A stretch of 64,000 nt of DNA, from assembly GCF_000400715.1 (NCBI RefSeq), contig NZ_KE007347.1:186001-250000 (forward strand), in the 5' to 3' direction. Every line of letters begins with the position of its first letter. Position 1 is the first letter of the stretch. The DNA comes from Acinetobacter genomosp. 15BJ. Lineage in GTDB: Bacteria; Pseudomonadota; Gammaproteobacteria; Pseudomonadales; Moraxellaceae. The translations under genes were made by a program, and so were the position numbers. The notes under the pieces were generated by a model. The model did not search any database and was not told the origin of the DNA. It saw only the letters and a list, made by a program, of their open reading frames with translations. This document shows, one piece after another, positions 55,609 to 64,000 of the stretch.

Positions 55609-56220
55609 ATGTCCAAAAAAACTGAATTTGAGCATGGAGGGGCAAGAACCAATGCTGGGCGGAAGGCACAGTTCACTGAGCCAACCAAAGTCATCCGTGT
55701 TCCCGAATCTCAAGTTGATTTCATCAAAAATTGGTTACTGAATAATGTCAAAACGGGTACTCAAACTGATTTGACGACATCAATGAAAATACAGAATGTC
55801 CAAGCTAAGAATGACCGACTTTATCACATTCCACTGGCAACGGAACGTGTTGCCGCTGGTTTTCCGTCGCCTGCCCAAGACCATGTTGAACAAGCTTTAG
55901 ATTTAAATGAATTTTTAATTCGTAACGAAAACTCTACTTTCATTGTGAAAGCGAATTCCTTGTCGATGTTAGATGCGGGCATTGATATAGATGATCCTTT
56001 GGTGGTAGATCGTAGTCTTCCTGCCAAGTCTGGGGATATCGTGATTGCCTTGATTGATAATGATTTTACCGTGAAGCGTTTAATGGTTGATCACCATTTC
56101 AGCCCACCGAAAGTATGGCTAAAAGCTGAGAATCCTGATTACCAGAATATTTATATTAGCGAGGGGCAAGAGTTACTGATCTGGGGCGTTGTGACCTATA
56201 ACCTGAAACCGATGAGATAA
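55609..56220 (+). CDS. umuDAb: UmuDAb: LexA/UmuD-like autocleaving repressor of the DNA-damage response
   Basis: A 203-residue protein from the ATG at 55609. The cleavage site A83-G84 (VAAGFPS), catalytic S119 ([10 protein letters not shown]) and K156 (FTVKRLM) fall at the residue numbers known for Acinetobacter UmuDAb, and the length is the same. The N-terminal extension that binds DNA is present. In Acinetobacter this protein represses error-prone polymerase genes and is cleaved after DNA damage in place of LexA. The operator upstream and the downstream umuC gene 4 bases after its stop fit this. Confidence 0.92.
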   Translation: MSKKTEFEHGGARTNAGRKAQFTEPTKVIRVPESQVDFIKNWLLNNVKTGTQTDLTTSMKIQNVQAKNDRLYHIPLATERVAAGFPSPAQDHVEQALDLNEFLIRNENSTFIVKANSLSMLDAGIDIDDPLVVDRSLPAKSGDIVIALIDNDFTVKRLMVDHHFSPPKVWLKAENPDYQNIYISEGQELLIWGVVTYNLKPMR

Positions 56221-56224
56221 GCCG

Positions 56225-57523
56225 ATGAGTCTGCCACAACGTATTTTTGCTTTGATTGATGTGAATAACTGCTATGTCAGTTGTGAGCGTGTGTTTAATC
56301 CAAAGCTGGAAAATCGTCCTGTGGTTGTCCTGTCTAATAACGATGGTTGTGTGGTTTCTCGTTCCTATGAAGCGAAACAGCTCGGTATTCGGATGGCGGT
56401 GCCTTTTTTTCAGATTGAGGAGATTATTCGGCAGCATCAAGTTGAAGTTTGTTCCAGTAATTATGCGTTGTATGCTGAAATGTCACGTCGTTTCATGAAT
56501 ATATTAGGCAGCTTTGTCGATCCATGTGAGCAGGAAGTTTATTCGATAGACGAATGCTTTCTAGAGTTAACCGCCTATCAAAAAAGTTATGATTTGACCG
56601 CGTATGCTCATCAGATTTTAGATACTGTCAAAAACTGGTTAGGCTTGCCATGCTGTATCGGCATTGGCTATTCCAAAACTCAAGCAAAACTCGCCAATAA
56701 TTTAGCCAAGACCCATGCCTGTTTTAATAGTGTATGTAATCTTGTTGCTGAGGATCCCTGCGTGATTGAAGATTTGTTGCAGCACATGCCTGTGGGGGAA
56801 GTGTGGGGTGTTGGTCGTAAGATTCGACAACGCTTGGAAAAAATGGATATCTACTCTGTGATGGATTTGCTGCAAGCAGATGCGAAAATGATGGGAAAGT
56901 ACTTTTCAGTGCTAATGGAGAATACAGTCAAAGAATTGCAGGGTATGGCATGTTTAGAACTTGAGGATGTCGTAACCGATCGCCAACAGGTCTTGAGTAG
57001 CCGTTCATTTGGACAGCCTATTCAGGAGAAAAGTGATTTAAGTGGCGCACTGACTGAATTTACTTTACGTGCCATAGAGCGCTTACGCCATCAAAAATTA
57101 TTATGTAAGGCGGTTGGGGTAAGCATCCGTACCAACCGATTCAATAAGGATCATTATTATCGACCTTATACGGTCGTGTATTTGCCTGACTATAGTGATG
57201 ATCGTTTAGAAATCATTAAAGCAGTACAGCAGGGGCTTGACCGTATTTTTCAAGCTGGACATCATTATAAAAAAGCTGAAGTGATTTTGTTGGATATCAT
57301 TCCGCAACATAGTCATGCTGTTGATTTATTTCATAATACTGATGAACTGATTGCGAGGCGAAATCTTTCGGTGGCATTTGATGATATTAATGAAAAATTT
57401 GGACGGGATACGATGACATTAGGGCGTTTGATTACTCCACATGGACGTGCATGGCGGATGACGCAAAATCATAAATCACCCAGCTATCTCACCAAGTGGG
57501 ATGAACTTTTGAAAGTTGGATAA
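56225..57523 (+). CDS. umuC: UmuC, catalytic subunit of error-prone DNA polymerase V
   Basis: A 432-residue Y-family polymerase. [14 protein letters not shown] and [11 protein letters not shown] hold the metal-binding aspartates and glutamate, and [15 protein letters not shown] is the usual fingers segment. The thumb and little-finger regions follow ([13 protein letters not shown]), with the family's IRTNRF motif toward the end. Length is normal. The gene lies in one operon with umuDAb, which after cleavage would serve as its partner. Confidence 0.93.
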   Translation: MSLPQRIFALIDVNNCYVSCERVFNPKLENRPVVVLSNNDGCVVSRSYEAKQLGIRMAVPFFQIEEIIRQHQVEVCSSNYALYAEMSRRFMNILGSFVDPCEQEVYSIDECFLELTAYQKSYDLTAYAHQILDTVKNWLGLPCCIGIGYSKTQAKLANNLAKTHACFNSVCNLVAEDPCVIEDLLQHMPVGEVWGVGRKIRQRLEKMDIYSVMDLLQADAKMMGKYFSVLMENTVKELQGMACLELEDVVTDRQQVLSSRSFGQPIQEKSDLSGALTEFTLRAIERLRHQKLLCKAVGVSIRTNRFNKDHYYRPYTVVYLPDYSDDRLEIIKAVQQGLDRIFQAGHHYKKAEVILLDIIPQHSHAVDLFHNTDELIARRNLSVAFDDINEKFGRDTMTLGRLITPHGRAWRMTQNHKSPSYLTKWDELLKVG

Positions 57524-57598
57524 GCTAAATAGATCTAAACTTAAAGATTCAGAAAATAATGGATGAGTTTATTTTTCATTTCAATATATTGTGAAGCC

Positions 57599-58504
57599 CT
57601 AGGTCTTTAACTGTTGAGGCAATTGAACCACGAACTGATCGATTGCTAAACGCGTTTTGAGAGGCATATAAGGTAAAGCAGGCCAAACCACATGAATTGG
57701 AAAATCAACACTGGAAAAATTTGCCAATACCTGAAGTAGACTGCCTTCATGTAGTTCTTTATGAATGAGCCAGTCAGGTAGCCATGCAATTCCATGATGT
57801 AACAACACCGTGTTTTTAATTGCCTGCATATCATTCAACAAAAGTTTTGCTTTGGGGTTTATAGAATAAACCTGTTTTTTTTCATCTTGCAGATGCCATT
57901 TTTGCAGATGTCCTGAATAGGGATAAGCAATGGTGGTGTGTTGTTGCAGATCATCTAAACTATTCACAGCACCTGAACGCTGTATATATGCAGGAGTTGC
58001 ACAAAGCAACATTCGATGATCGCCAAGCTTTCTTGCAACTAAATGATTGCTATCTGGCAAAGTGCCAATACGAATGGCTAAGTCAAATCCATCTTCAATT
58101 AAATCTACAGTTCGATCATTAAAAGAAAGCTCAATCTGTAAATCTGGATGTTGTTGAGCAAACTCCATCATCAGTGGGGTAACGTAGAGCTGTCCAAACA
58201 ATACTGGGGCTGAAATTCTTAATAGACCTGTTGCGTTAATCCTACCTTGGTCTAATAAGGTTTCGGCTGTATTAATTTCTGTGAGAGCTCGCTGACTATG
58301 TTCATAAAACAAGGCACCTTCAGCGGTTAAGCTTAGTGTTCGAGTAGTTCGTTTAAATAACGTGACTTTTAAACGTTCTTCTAAGCGGGCGATGCTCTTA
58401 CTAATTGCTGAACGGGTAAGGTGCAACTGTTCAGCAGCATTGCTAAAGCTCCCTGCCTCGACCACAGTGACAAAGATGGAAATCGTACCTAGTTCAGTTT
58501 GCAT
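57599..58504 (-). CDS. LysR-family regulator divergent from azoR
   Basis: A 301-residue LysR. The helix-turn-helix reads FSNAAEQLHLTRSAISKSIA, followed by RLEERLKVTLFKRTTRTLSL. The sensor half begins GLLRISAPVLFGQLY. The divergent gene 100 bases away is an azoreductase, so quinone or electrophile-responsive control is likely. Confidence 0.88.
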   Translation of the reverse strand: MQTELGTISIFVTVVEAGSFSNAAEQLHLTRSAISKSIARLEERLKVTLFKRTTRTLSLTAEGALFYEHSQRALTEINTAETLLDQGRINATGLLRISAPVLFGQLYVTPLMMEFAQQHPDLQIELSFNDRTVDLIEDGFDLAIRIGTLPDSNHLVARKLGDHRMLLCATPAYIQRSGAVNSLDDLQQHTTIAYPYSGHLQKWHLQDEKKQVYSINPKAKLLLNDMQAIKNTVLLHHGIAWLPDWLIHKELHEGSLLQVLANFSSVDFPIHVVWPALPYMPLKTRLAIDQFVVQLPQQLKT

Positions 58505-58603
58505 GATTGTAGATATTTAGGAATCAATTGATTGAAATAGTATCACTACTGGTGCTTTAAATGTAGTAGTAAGATAGCTCCATCAAAGATATGGAGAACG
58601 GAC

Positions 58604-59200
58604 ATGGCGAAAGTATTGGTATTGAAGTCCAGTATTATGGGGGATCACTCACAAACCAGTCGTTTAATTGATGCATTTTTAAAACAACGTGCAGAAAAAG
58701 GCTTGCAAGATGACGTGATCATTCGTGATTTAGCGACATTGAATTTACCTGTACTTGATGCTGAAATTTTCCATGCTTTACGTGGTGCTGAAAATGTGAC
58801 TGCACCAATTCAGAAAATTATTCAGTTATCAGATGAATTAATTGCTGAGCTTAAAGCAACAGATTTATTACTAATCGGTGCTCCGATGTACAACATGAAT
58901 GTTCCGACTCAATTGAAAAATTGGTTCGACTTGGTTGCTCGTGCCCGTCATACATTTAGATATACCGAAACCTATCCACAAGGTTTAGTGAATGGTGTCA
59001 AAGCAGTTGTGATGAGCAGTCGTGGTGGTATCCATCTCGGGCAGATAACCGATGCGGTAACACCTTATCTTCAGTCAGTTTTAGGCTTAATGGGCATTAA
59101 TGATGTTCAGTTTGTCTATGCTGAAGGGCTAGATATGTCCGCGTTGAAAGTAGATGCTTTAGCTCAAGCCCATCAGCAAGTACGAGAAATTGCAGTTTAA
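58604..59200 (+). CDS. azoR: FMN-dependent NADH-azoreductase
   Basis: A 198-residue flavodoxin-like protein. It starts KVLVLKSSIMGDHSQTS, the FMN phosphate loop of AzoR/AcpD, and contains APMYNMNVPTQLKNWFD, the diagnostic block of the family, plus SSRGGI. It reduces quinones and azo compounds with NADH. GGAGAAC precedes the ATG. It is divergent from a LysR gene and followed by a strong terminator. Confidence 0.92.
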   Translation: MAKVLVLKSSIMGDHSQTSRLIDAFLKQRAEKGLQDDVIIRDLATLNLPVLDAEIFHALRGAENVTAPIQKIIQLSDELIAELKATDLLLIGAPMYNMNVPTQLKNWFDLVARARHTFRYTETYPQGLVNGVKAVVMSSRGGIHLGQITDAVTPYLQSVLGLMGINDVQFVYAEGLDMSALKVDALAQAHQQVREIAV

Positions 59201-59233
59201 AATAGCAAAACCCCTTACTGTCGACTTGGCAGG

Positions 59234-59271
59234 ATCGGACTAGCAGGGTGCCTGTTTGTCCGATTTTTTTT
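59234..59271 (+). terminator. terminator after azoR
   Basis: ATCGGAC (59234-59240), inner CAGG/CCTG pair, GTCCGAT (59258-59264), then seven T. Confidence 0.8.
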
Positions 59272-59318
59272 ATGCATTAAATCTGCTTCATCTTTATCAA
59301 TGAATCTTGTTCGTCGAA

Positions 59319-59348
59319 TAAAAAAGCCCCATCGAAAGGAGGCTTATT
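59319..59348 (-). terminator. terminator of the NAPE-PLD-like gene
   Basis: On the minus strand, AGCCTCC and GGGGCT (complementary with one bulge) flank a short loop and run into a T-tract (aaaaaa at about 59319-59324 on the plus strand). It ends the gene whose stop is at 59369. Confidence 0.5.
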
Positions 59349-59368
59349 GTATAAACATGATGATTCAA

Positions 59369-60490
59369 TTAACGAATGTTTTTCCACCACTGTTTAAAGG
59401 CTTGCCGATCATTGTCCAGTTCAACCAATTCGCCGATCATTGGGGTTGCTAGGCGATACTTCCTTGTTTTTGAATATTCGACAATCCGAGTAATCGGTTC
59501 GTGCCAAGCATGTTTGGCTAAGCTAAATTTTGAGTGATGTACAGGAATCATATTCCGTGCATTCAGTTCTTCAGTAGCTTGAGCGACTTCATCGGGATGG
59601 CAATGTACTGAACGCCAAGCGGCATCGTATTGTCCATTTTCCATCAATGCCCAATCAAAGGGACCATATTTCTCTCCAATCTCGATAAAGTGTTTGTCAT
59701 AACCACCATCACCGGTATAGAAGATCTTTTTATTCGGAGATTGAATCACGAAAGAAACCCATAAATTTTTACCTCCATCAAAGGCACGTCGTGAATCATG
59801 ATGGGTGGTTTCAGTGATAATGGTAATGCCATCATCAAACTCGATTCTGTCACCCCAATCTCTTTCGATGAGTTTGTCCTTTGGATAGCCCCAGTATTCA
59901 AAGTGTTCGCCTACACCTAAGCCTGTAATCACATATTGGACTTTGTCTTTAAGTTTAAGTGTGGTTTCGTAATCCAGATGGTCATAGTGATCATGTGAAA
60001 TCAGTAGATAATCAATCTCAGGTAAATCTTCTACCTTATAAATATCCGTTCCTTTATAGGCACGGGTTCCCCAAGGAAAGGGAGATGCTTTGCCACTGAG
60101 GACGGGATCAATTAAAAAGGTTTTACCATGCAGTTGCATAAATACTGAAGAGTGTCCAAACCAAATGATGACATCCTGTTTGGAATCAAGGTCGAGCAGA
60201 TTGGTTTTAATGGAAGGAATCGGATCAATTGGATTACGCTGAGGAATGGTTTTAATAAAGGTTTTATAGAGTTCAACCGCAATACTTGAGCCTTCACTCA
60301 TGCCAGATTTTTCAATTAAATTTCGAAATTGGCCTTGTCGATAATTGGGAGAGTTCTCGATCAATTGGAGGCGTTTACCAGAAGGGATTTTACCGAATAG
60401 GGGTTGTTGGGTATATATGGCACTGCCAGTAATGAGCAGAGCAACAGCGATAGCAAAAAGAATAAGCATAGATAGCGTCAACCTTTTCAT
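59369..60490 (-). CDS. membrane-anchored MBL-fold hydrolase (RomA / NAPE-PLD type)
   Basis: A 373-residue protein from the ATG at 60490 (a longer TTG start has no support). An N-terminal hydrophobic anchor (LTLSMLILFAIAVALLI) is followed by the MBL domain: GHSSVFMQLHGKTFLIDP, HDHYDHLD (HxHxDH), FVIQSPNKKIFYTGDGGY and HHSKFSL. The family includes NAPE-hydrolysing phospholipase D relatives and RomA. It would hydrolyse phosphodiesters near the membrane; the substrate is unknown. Confidence 0.85.
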   Translation of the reverse strand: MKRLTLSMLILFAIAVALLITGSAIYTQQPLFGKIPSGKRLQLIENSPNYRQGQFRNLIEKSGMSEGSSIAVELYKTFIKTIPQRNPIDPIPSIKTNLLDLDSKQDVIIWFGHSSVFMQLHGKTFLIDPVLSGKASPFPWGTRAYKGTDIYKVEDLPEIDYLLISHDHYDHLDYETTLKLKDKVQYVITGLGVGEHFEYWGYPKDKLIERDWGDRIEFDDGITIITETTHHDSRRAFDGGKNLWVSFVIQSPNKKIFYTGDGGYDKHFIEIGEKYGPFDWALMENGQYDAAWRSVHCHPDEVAQATEELNARNMIPVHHSKFSLAKHAWHEPITRIVEYSKTRKYRLATPMIGELVELDNDRQAFKQWWKNIR

Positions 60491-60750
60491 TTGAGCATTC
60501 GATACCACAGTAATAAAAACTAAAAGCGACAAAATGATGAAATAGAGTTTAAAAGTCGACGAATGAAAACTTGCCTATTGTTATTGAATCTTTAGCTAAA
60601 CGAAGAAGAACTGAATTTTTACTTGCTAAATTGAATGTGTATTGATGTGATTGAGCAAAAGGAAGTCATTTAGCGGGGCTTGGTTTATGCTAGACTATGC
60701 ATGGTTACGGTGTTGCAAATCACTGTGTGTCAATACAACGAGTAGGTAAC

Positions 60751-61398
60751 ATGATCGGGCAGCAAAGAAACATATTGGCAACTTTAGGAATAGATGTTTG
60801 GATTCCGAGAGAAGTGGTATGTCAAAAAAATACTGCACCGAGTCTATGGCGAGATCAAATTGTTGAAGAAACGTCACAGTCGCTGACACCAATATTAGAT
60901 GTCGCACCAACGTCACAAGAAATTCAAATTGCATCGCGACAAACATTAGCGATTGCCGAAAAAGAAGTTCCTCAGCCTACAGAAATTATTGCAAAGCCTG
61001 TTGTTAAAGAAACAGTTGTTGAAAAAGAACAGATTGTTATTACAACTCAAATTCAGGCATTTGAATTGCAAATGTATGTTTTAGAAAACTGTGCCATTTT
61101 GTTGGAAAGCAGTCAGCTCAGCGATGCACAACGTCAGCTCTGGCAAAATATTCAAAAGGCAAGATTGGGGCAATATGCAGAGCTGAAATGGCCATTTCCC
61201 TTGGCTGTGTTTCAAGAGAGCAGAGGACTGCCATCCTATATTCAAGGCTTTCTGGATGCTACGGCAAGCGGCAGAAAGATATTATGCTTAGGTCAACTGG
61301 ACTTTATTCAGCATTCTAATATATTACATTTAGCGAGTTTAGAAGAAATGCTGGCTCAACCTGTCTTAAAAAGACGGTTGTGGCAGCTCATGCAATAA
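60751..61398 (+). CDS. possible DNA polymerase III psi subunit (HolD-like)
   Basis: A 215-residue protein from the ATG at 60751. The first residues QRNILATLGIDVWIPRE resemble the LxxLGIxxW start of HolD, and the end LASLEEMLAQPVLKRRLWQLM resembles its L..P..R..LW ending. A Gln/Val-rich middle of about 80 residues is extra. Similarity is by eye only. It overlaps nothing and the next gene starts 17 bases after its stop, so both may be co-transcribed. Confidence 0.4.
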   Translation: MIGQQRNILATLGIDVWIPREVVCQKNTAPSLWRDQIVEETSQSLTPILDVAPTSQEIQIASRQTLAIAEKEVPQPTEIIAKPVVKETVVEKEQIVITTQIQAFELQMYVLENCAILLESSQLSDAQRQLWQNIQKARLGQYAELKWPFPLAVFQESRGLPSYIQGFLDATASGRKILCLGQLDFIQHSNILHLASLEEMLAQPVLKRRLWQLMQ

Positions 61399-61415
61399 AG
61401 AACGGAAATCGAATC

Positions 61416-62381
61416 ATGAAGAAAGTCGTTGTATTCAGCCAAATAGATCAGGACGTTATAGCGCAGTTACAGCAAGATTATCAGGTGGTGGTGCTCAATC
61501 CTAAGCTTGGTGATATCAATGAGCAGATTCGGACCGAAGTGGTTGATGCCGATGCCATGATTGGTGCAGGGCGTTTACTCAATGAAAGCAACTTGGCGCC
61601 TGCAAAAAAACTTAAAATCATTTCGACGGTGTCGGTTGGCTATGATAATTATGATGTCGATTATCTCAATCAAAAGAAAATTTGGCTCGCCAATACACCA
61701 CACGTTTTAACGGAAACCACAGCCGATCTAGCCTTTAGCTTGTTACTGAGCGCCGCACGTAAGATTCCACAATTAGATGCTTGGACTAAACAAGGGCAGT
61801 GGAAGCGTACCGTTGCAACGGAACAGTTTGGGGTGGATGTTTTTGGCAAAACCTTAGGCATTATTGGATTGGGGCATATCGGAGCCGCGATTGCTCGTCG
61901 TGGTTTTTATGGTTTCAATATGAATATTTTGTACCATAACCGCCGTGAAAAGATTGAAGTGGCTCAGGCCTTCAATGCGCAATATCGTGATTTAGATCAG
62001 TTATTACAGCAATCTGATTTTATTGTGGTGGCTGTTGATTTAAATACTGAATCAAAAGCATTGATTGGCGCAGAGCAGTTTGACTTGATGCAAAAACATG
62101 TAGTCTTCGTCAATATCGCGCGTGGCTCGGTGGTCGATGAACATGCATTGATTGAAGCATTGCAGCAAAACAAAATCTTTGCTGCTGGTTTAGATGTGTA
62201 TGCCAAGGAACCACTACAAAGTTCTCCATTGTTTGAGCTGCCAAATGCAGTGACTGCACCGCATATTGGTTCGGCAACCGCTGAAACACGTCAGAAGATG
62301 GTGGGTCTTGCTTATCAGAACCTGATTGATGCATTAGAAGATCGTACACCTCGCTATTTAGTGAATCCGAAGTTTGAATAA
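61416..62381 (+). CDS. D-2-hydroxyacid dehydrogenase (glyoxylate/hydroxypyruvate reductase, GhrB-like)
   Basis: A 321-residue enzyme from the ATG at 61416. The NAD(P) loop is LGIIGLGHIGAAIARRG. The catalytic set is the Arg in NIARGSVVDEHAL, the Glu of YAKEPLQ and the His of APHIGSATAETR. Length and layout match GhrB-type reductases that turn glyoxylate into glycolate and hydroxypyruvate into glycerate. Other 2-keto acids are possible. Confidence 0.87.
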   Translation: MKKVVVFSQIDQDVIAQLQQDYQVVVLNPKLGDINEQIRTEVVDADAMIGAGRLLNESNLAPAKKLKIISTVSVGYDNYDVDYLNQKKIWLANTPHVLTETTADLAFSLLLSAARKIPQLDAWTKQGQWKRTVATEQFGVDVFGKTLGIIGLGHIGAAIARRGFYGFNMNILYHNRREKIEVAQAFNAQYRDLDQLLQQSDFIVVAVDLNTESKALIGAEQFDLMQKHVVFVNIARGSVVDEHALIEALQQNKIFAAGLDVYAKEPLQSSPLFELPNAVTAPHIGSATAETRQKMVGLAYQNLIDALEDRTPRYLVNPKFE

Positions 62382-62492
62382 TTGCTTACAATGCTGACCA
62401 TTTGATTGCTGCATTATTGTGCGACCCCATCTTTTTAAGTTGATTAATATTGGTACACTTGCGCCCTTTGTGACTTCGTCTTGGGGTGTCTG

Positions 62493-63080
62493 GTGTTCGA
62501 GAAATTAGCTGAACAAAGTTTGGGTTTAATGGGTTGGGAAATTGACAATCATTGGGATTTAAATATTGACCAATGTGTGATGATTGCGGCTCCACATACC
62601 AGCAATTGGGATGCCTTATACGCCCGTTTAGCCTTGAAAGCTTTGGGTGTTCATGTTCGCCTCACCATCAAAGACAGTTATATGAAATTGCCGTTTGGTC
62701 CTTTTGTTCGTGCCATGGGGGGGATCGGTATTGATCGTCGTGTCAAACATGAAGGTCAAGAACGTCCAAGTATGGTTCAACTGATGAGTGATCTATTTAA
62801 GACGCATCCCAAGTTGGTGATGTTGGTCACTCCAGAAGGAACACGTGCCAAACAAGAGCAGTGGAAAACTGGTTTTTATCATGTCGCAATGACAGCGGGT
62901 GTGCCGATTGCGCTTGCATATATGGATTATGCCAAGAAAAAAACAGGCGTAGGAAAAATTGTTTATCCTACAGGGGATTATGAAAAAGATATGAAGGAGA
63001 TTATGTCTTTTTATGCCACTATCAATGCGAAATTCCCAGAAAAATTTAGTGTAGATCAGCGTTACGTCGCGGCAGAGTAA
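62493..63080 (+). CDS. 1-acylglycerol-3-phosphate acyltransferase-like protein
   Basis: A 195-residue PlsC-family protein starting at GTG 62493 with GGGGTG just before it (an in-frame TTG is at 62481). The acyltransferase motifs are HTSNWD (HxxxxD) and the downstream TPEGTR (block III). No membrane helix is obvious. It probably transfers acyl groups to a lipid or related acceptor. Confidence 0.8.
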   Translation: MFEKLAEQSLGLMGWEIDNHWDLNIDQCVMIAAPHTSNWDALYARLALKALGVHVRLTIKDSYMKLPFGPFVRAMGGIGIDRRVKHEGQERPSMVQLMSDLFKTHPKLVMLVTPEGTRAKQEQWKTGFYHVAMTAGVPIALAYMDYAKKKTGVGKIVYPTGDYEKDMKEIMSFYATINAKFPEKFSVDQRYVAAE

Positions 63081-63107
63081 TTTAGTCGATTTCAAAAATC
63101 ATAAAGT

Positions 63108-63132
63108 AAGGCGGGATTTTCCTGCCTTTTAT
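63108..63132 (+). terminator. terminator after the acyltransferase gene
   Basis: AAGGC (63108-63112) and GCCTT (63124-63128) with an 11-base loop and a short T-tail; the loop contains GGA/TCC that can extend the stem. Confidence 0.55.
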
Positions 63133-63205
63133 AACACTTTGTTGCAAATTTCTCCTTTTTTCAATGCTATATTGAATTTCTTTATTAAAATCATAGAGAA
63201 ACCAC

Positions 63206-64000
63206 TTGAGATCGTTCCTGCTCGCCTGTGGCCTTTTCGCCACAACTCAACTGAGTCACACTGAGGTTTTTTTGCCTACGCATAGTGCTGGGCAAACAGA
63301 AGTGCCTGAAATTGGCAGCGGTATAGGTTTACTCGATCAACAAAAAGAAAAATTTATCGGTGAAAAAGTGTACCGTGAAGTGCATCGTCAAATGCCAACG
63401 GTGCAAGATGCATGGTTGGAAGATCAGTTTTTTCAGGTTTTTTCAGGTATTTTAAGTCAGACCCAACTTGGTCAACCGATTGGCTTGGTGATTATCAAAG
63501 ATCCTCAAATTAATGCCTTTGCTGTGCCTGGTGGTTTATTTGCCTTGAATACTGGTTTGATTACTTCTGCTAAGAATCTGGATGAGATTGCAGGGGTCAT
63601 GGCACATGAGATTGCACACGTATCACAACGTCACTATAGCCGTTCTCAAGAAGCATTTAAGGGGCAGGGCTTGCTTGCATTGGCAGGGATTCTTGTTGGT
63701 GCAGCCATTGCATCTCAAGCCGATGGCAATGCGGGTGCAGCGGTCATGATGGGGACTCAAGCGGCATTGATGGATAAGCAGTTGAGTTATAGTCGTAATC
63801 AGGAACGTGAAGCGGATCGTATCGGGATGCAGTTTATGTATGCTGCAGGTTATAATCCACAGAGTATGGCAGATTATTTTGAAACCATGCATCGTGCCAC
63901 CAGTCGGGTCAGCTTTTTGCCAGACTTTTGGTTTACCCATCCTTTAACCACTGAGCGGATGAGCGAAGCCCGTTTGCGCGCTAATCAATTACCCAAAGTG
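63206..64000 (+). CDS. M48-family metalloprotease (BepA/YfgC-like), 3'-truncated by the window
   Basis: The frame opens at a TTG (63206) just after a stop at 63194 and stays open to the last base. The only start in range is this TTG, with AGAGAAA upstream. A signal-peptide-like N terminus (SFLLACGLFATTQL) leads to GVMAHEIAHVSQRH, the HExxH zinc site, and later NQEREADRIG supplies the third ligand. This matches periplasmic BepA/YfgC proteases for outer-membrane protein quality control; a TPR part is expected beyond the window. Confidence 0.82.
   Translation, partial: MRSFLLACGLFATTQLSHTEVFLPTHSAGQTEVPEIGSGIGLLDQQKEKFIGEKVYREVHRQMPTVQDAWLEDQFFQVFSGILSQTQLGQPIGLVIIKDPQINAFAVPGGLFALNTGLITSAKNLDEIAGVMAHEIAHVSQRHYSRSQEAFKGQGLLALAGILVGAAIASQADGNAGAAVMMGTQAALMDKQLSYSRNQEREADRIGMQFMYAAGYNPQSMADYFETMHRATSRVSFLPDFWFTHPLTTERMSEARLRANQLPKV

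Overview
The window is chromosomal DNA of a low-GC gammaproteobacterium, almost certainly Acinetobacter. The clearest marker is a UmuD-like repressor of exactly 203 residues with A83-G84, S119 and K156 in the positions known for Acinetobacter UmuDAb. It sits in front of umuC and under a perfect inverted-repeat operator.

Positions 1-31834 look like an accessory (island) region. (a) 1-4342: two tandem Gp2/YagK-YfjJ-type Rep-like genes, one without its HUH histidines, and two lipoproteins. (b) 4343-9644: a long structured non-coding stretch, then a mobile-element backbone (zinc-ribbon membrane protein, DUF932 protein, YqaJ-type exonuclease, Cys-rich possible recombination directionality factor, AlpA regulator). 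Three of these genes are preceded by a terminator-like hairpin just upstream of the start codon. (c) 9645-13493: a minus-strand cassette of a large serine recombinase, two ParB-like proteins and a small zinc-finger protein. (d) 13579-18851: a PstI-type restriction-modification pair, then a TIR gene and a STAND/NACHT-like NTPase gene separated only by an eight-adenine run. (e) 18950-20074: a Fic protein with a 27-bp palindromic operator. (f) 20334-31834: a compact eight-gene operon of three dynamin-like GTPases, four mosaic coiled-coil/DUF1566 proteins and a 715-residue protein with a PD-(D/E)XK-like motif and a glycine-rich membrane segment. The last DUF1566 gene ends in a stretch with the look of a diversity-generating-retroelement (DGR) variable region. 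I consider this the most likely undescribed system in the window: GTPases plus a diversified binding protein plus a nuclease/membrane effector.

From 32721 on, the content looks like core genome. There is a YoaE-type TerC/CBS/CorC membrane protein with its ribosome site in a hairpin, and a DUF4424 protein. A LysR gene follows, then a 5-oxoproline operon: NRAMP-like transporter, PxpA, DUF1445 hydro-lyase, a PxpB-PxpC fusion and a biotin carboxylase-BCCP fusion. Next come an AraC regulator and a TonB receptor with a Fur-like box, LysR/metallo-hydrolase and LysR/azoreductase pairs, an IS256-family element that has split a LysR gene (8-bp target duplication) and a methyltransferase. The window ends with umuD-umuC, a NAPE-PLD-like hydrolase, a possible HolD, a 2-hydroxyacid dehydrogenase, an acyltransferase and the start of an M48 protease gene cut by the window edge.

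No rRNA, tRNA or CRISPR array was recognised. Functions were assigned by reading motifs only; no database search was run.
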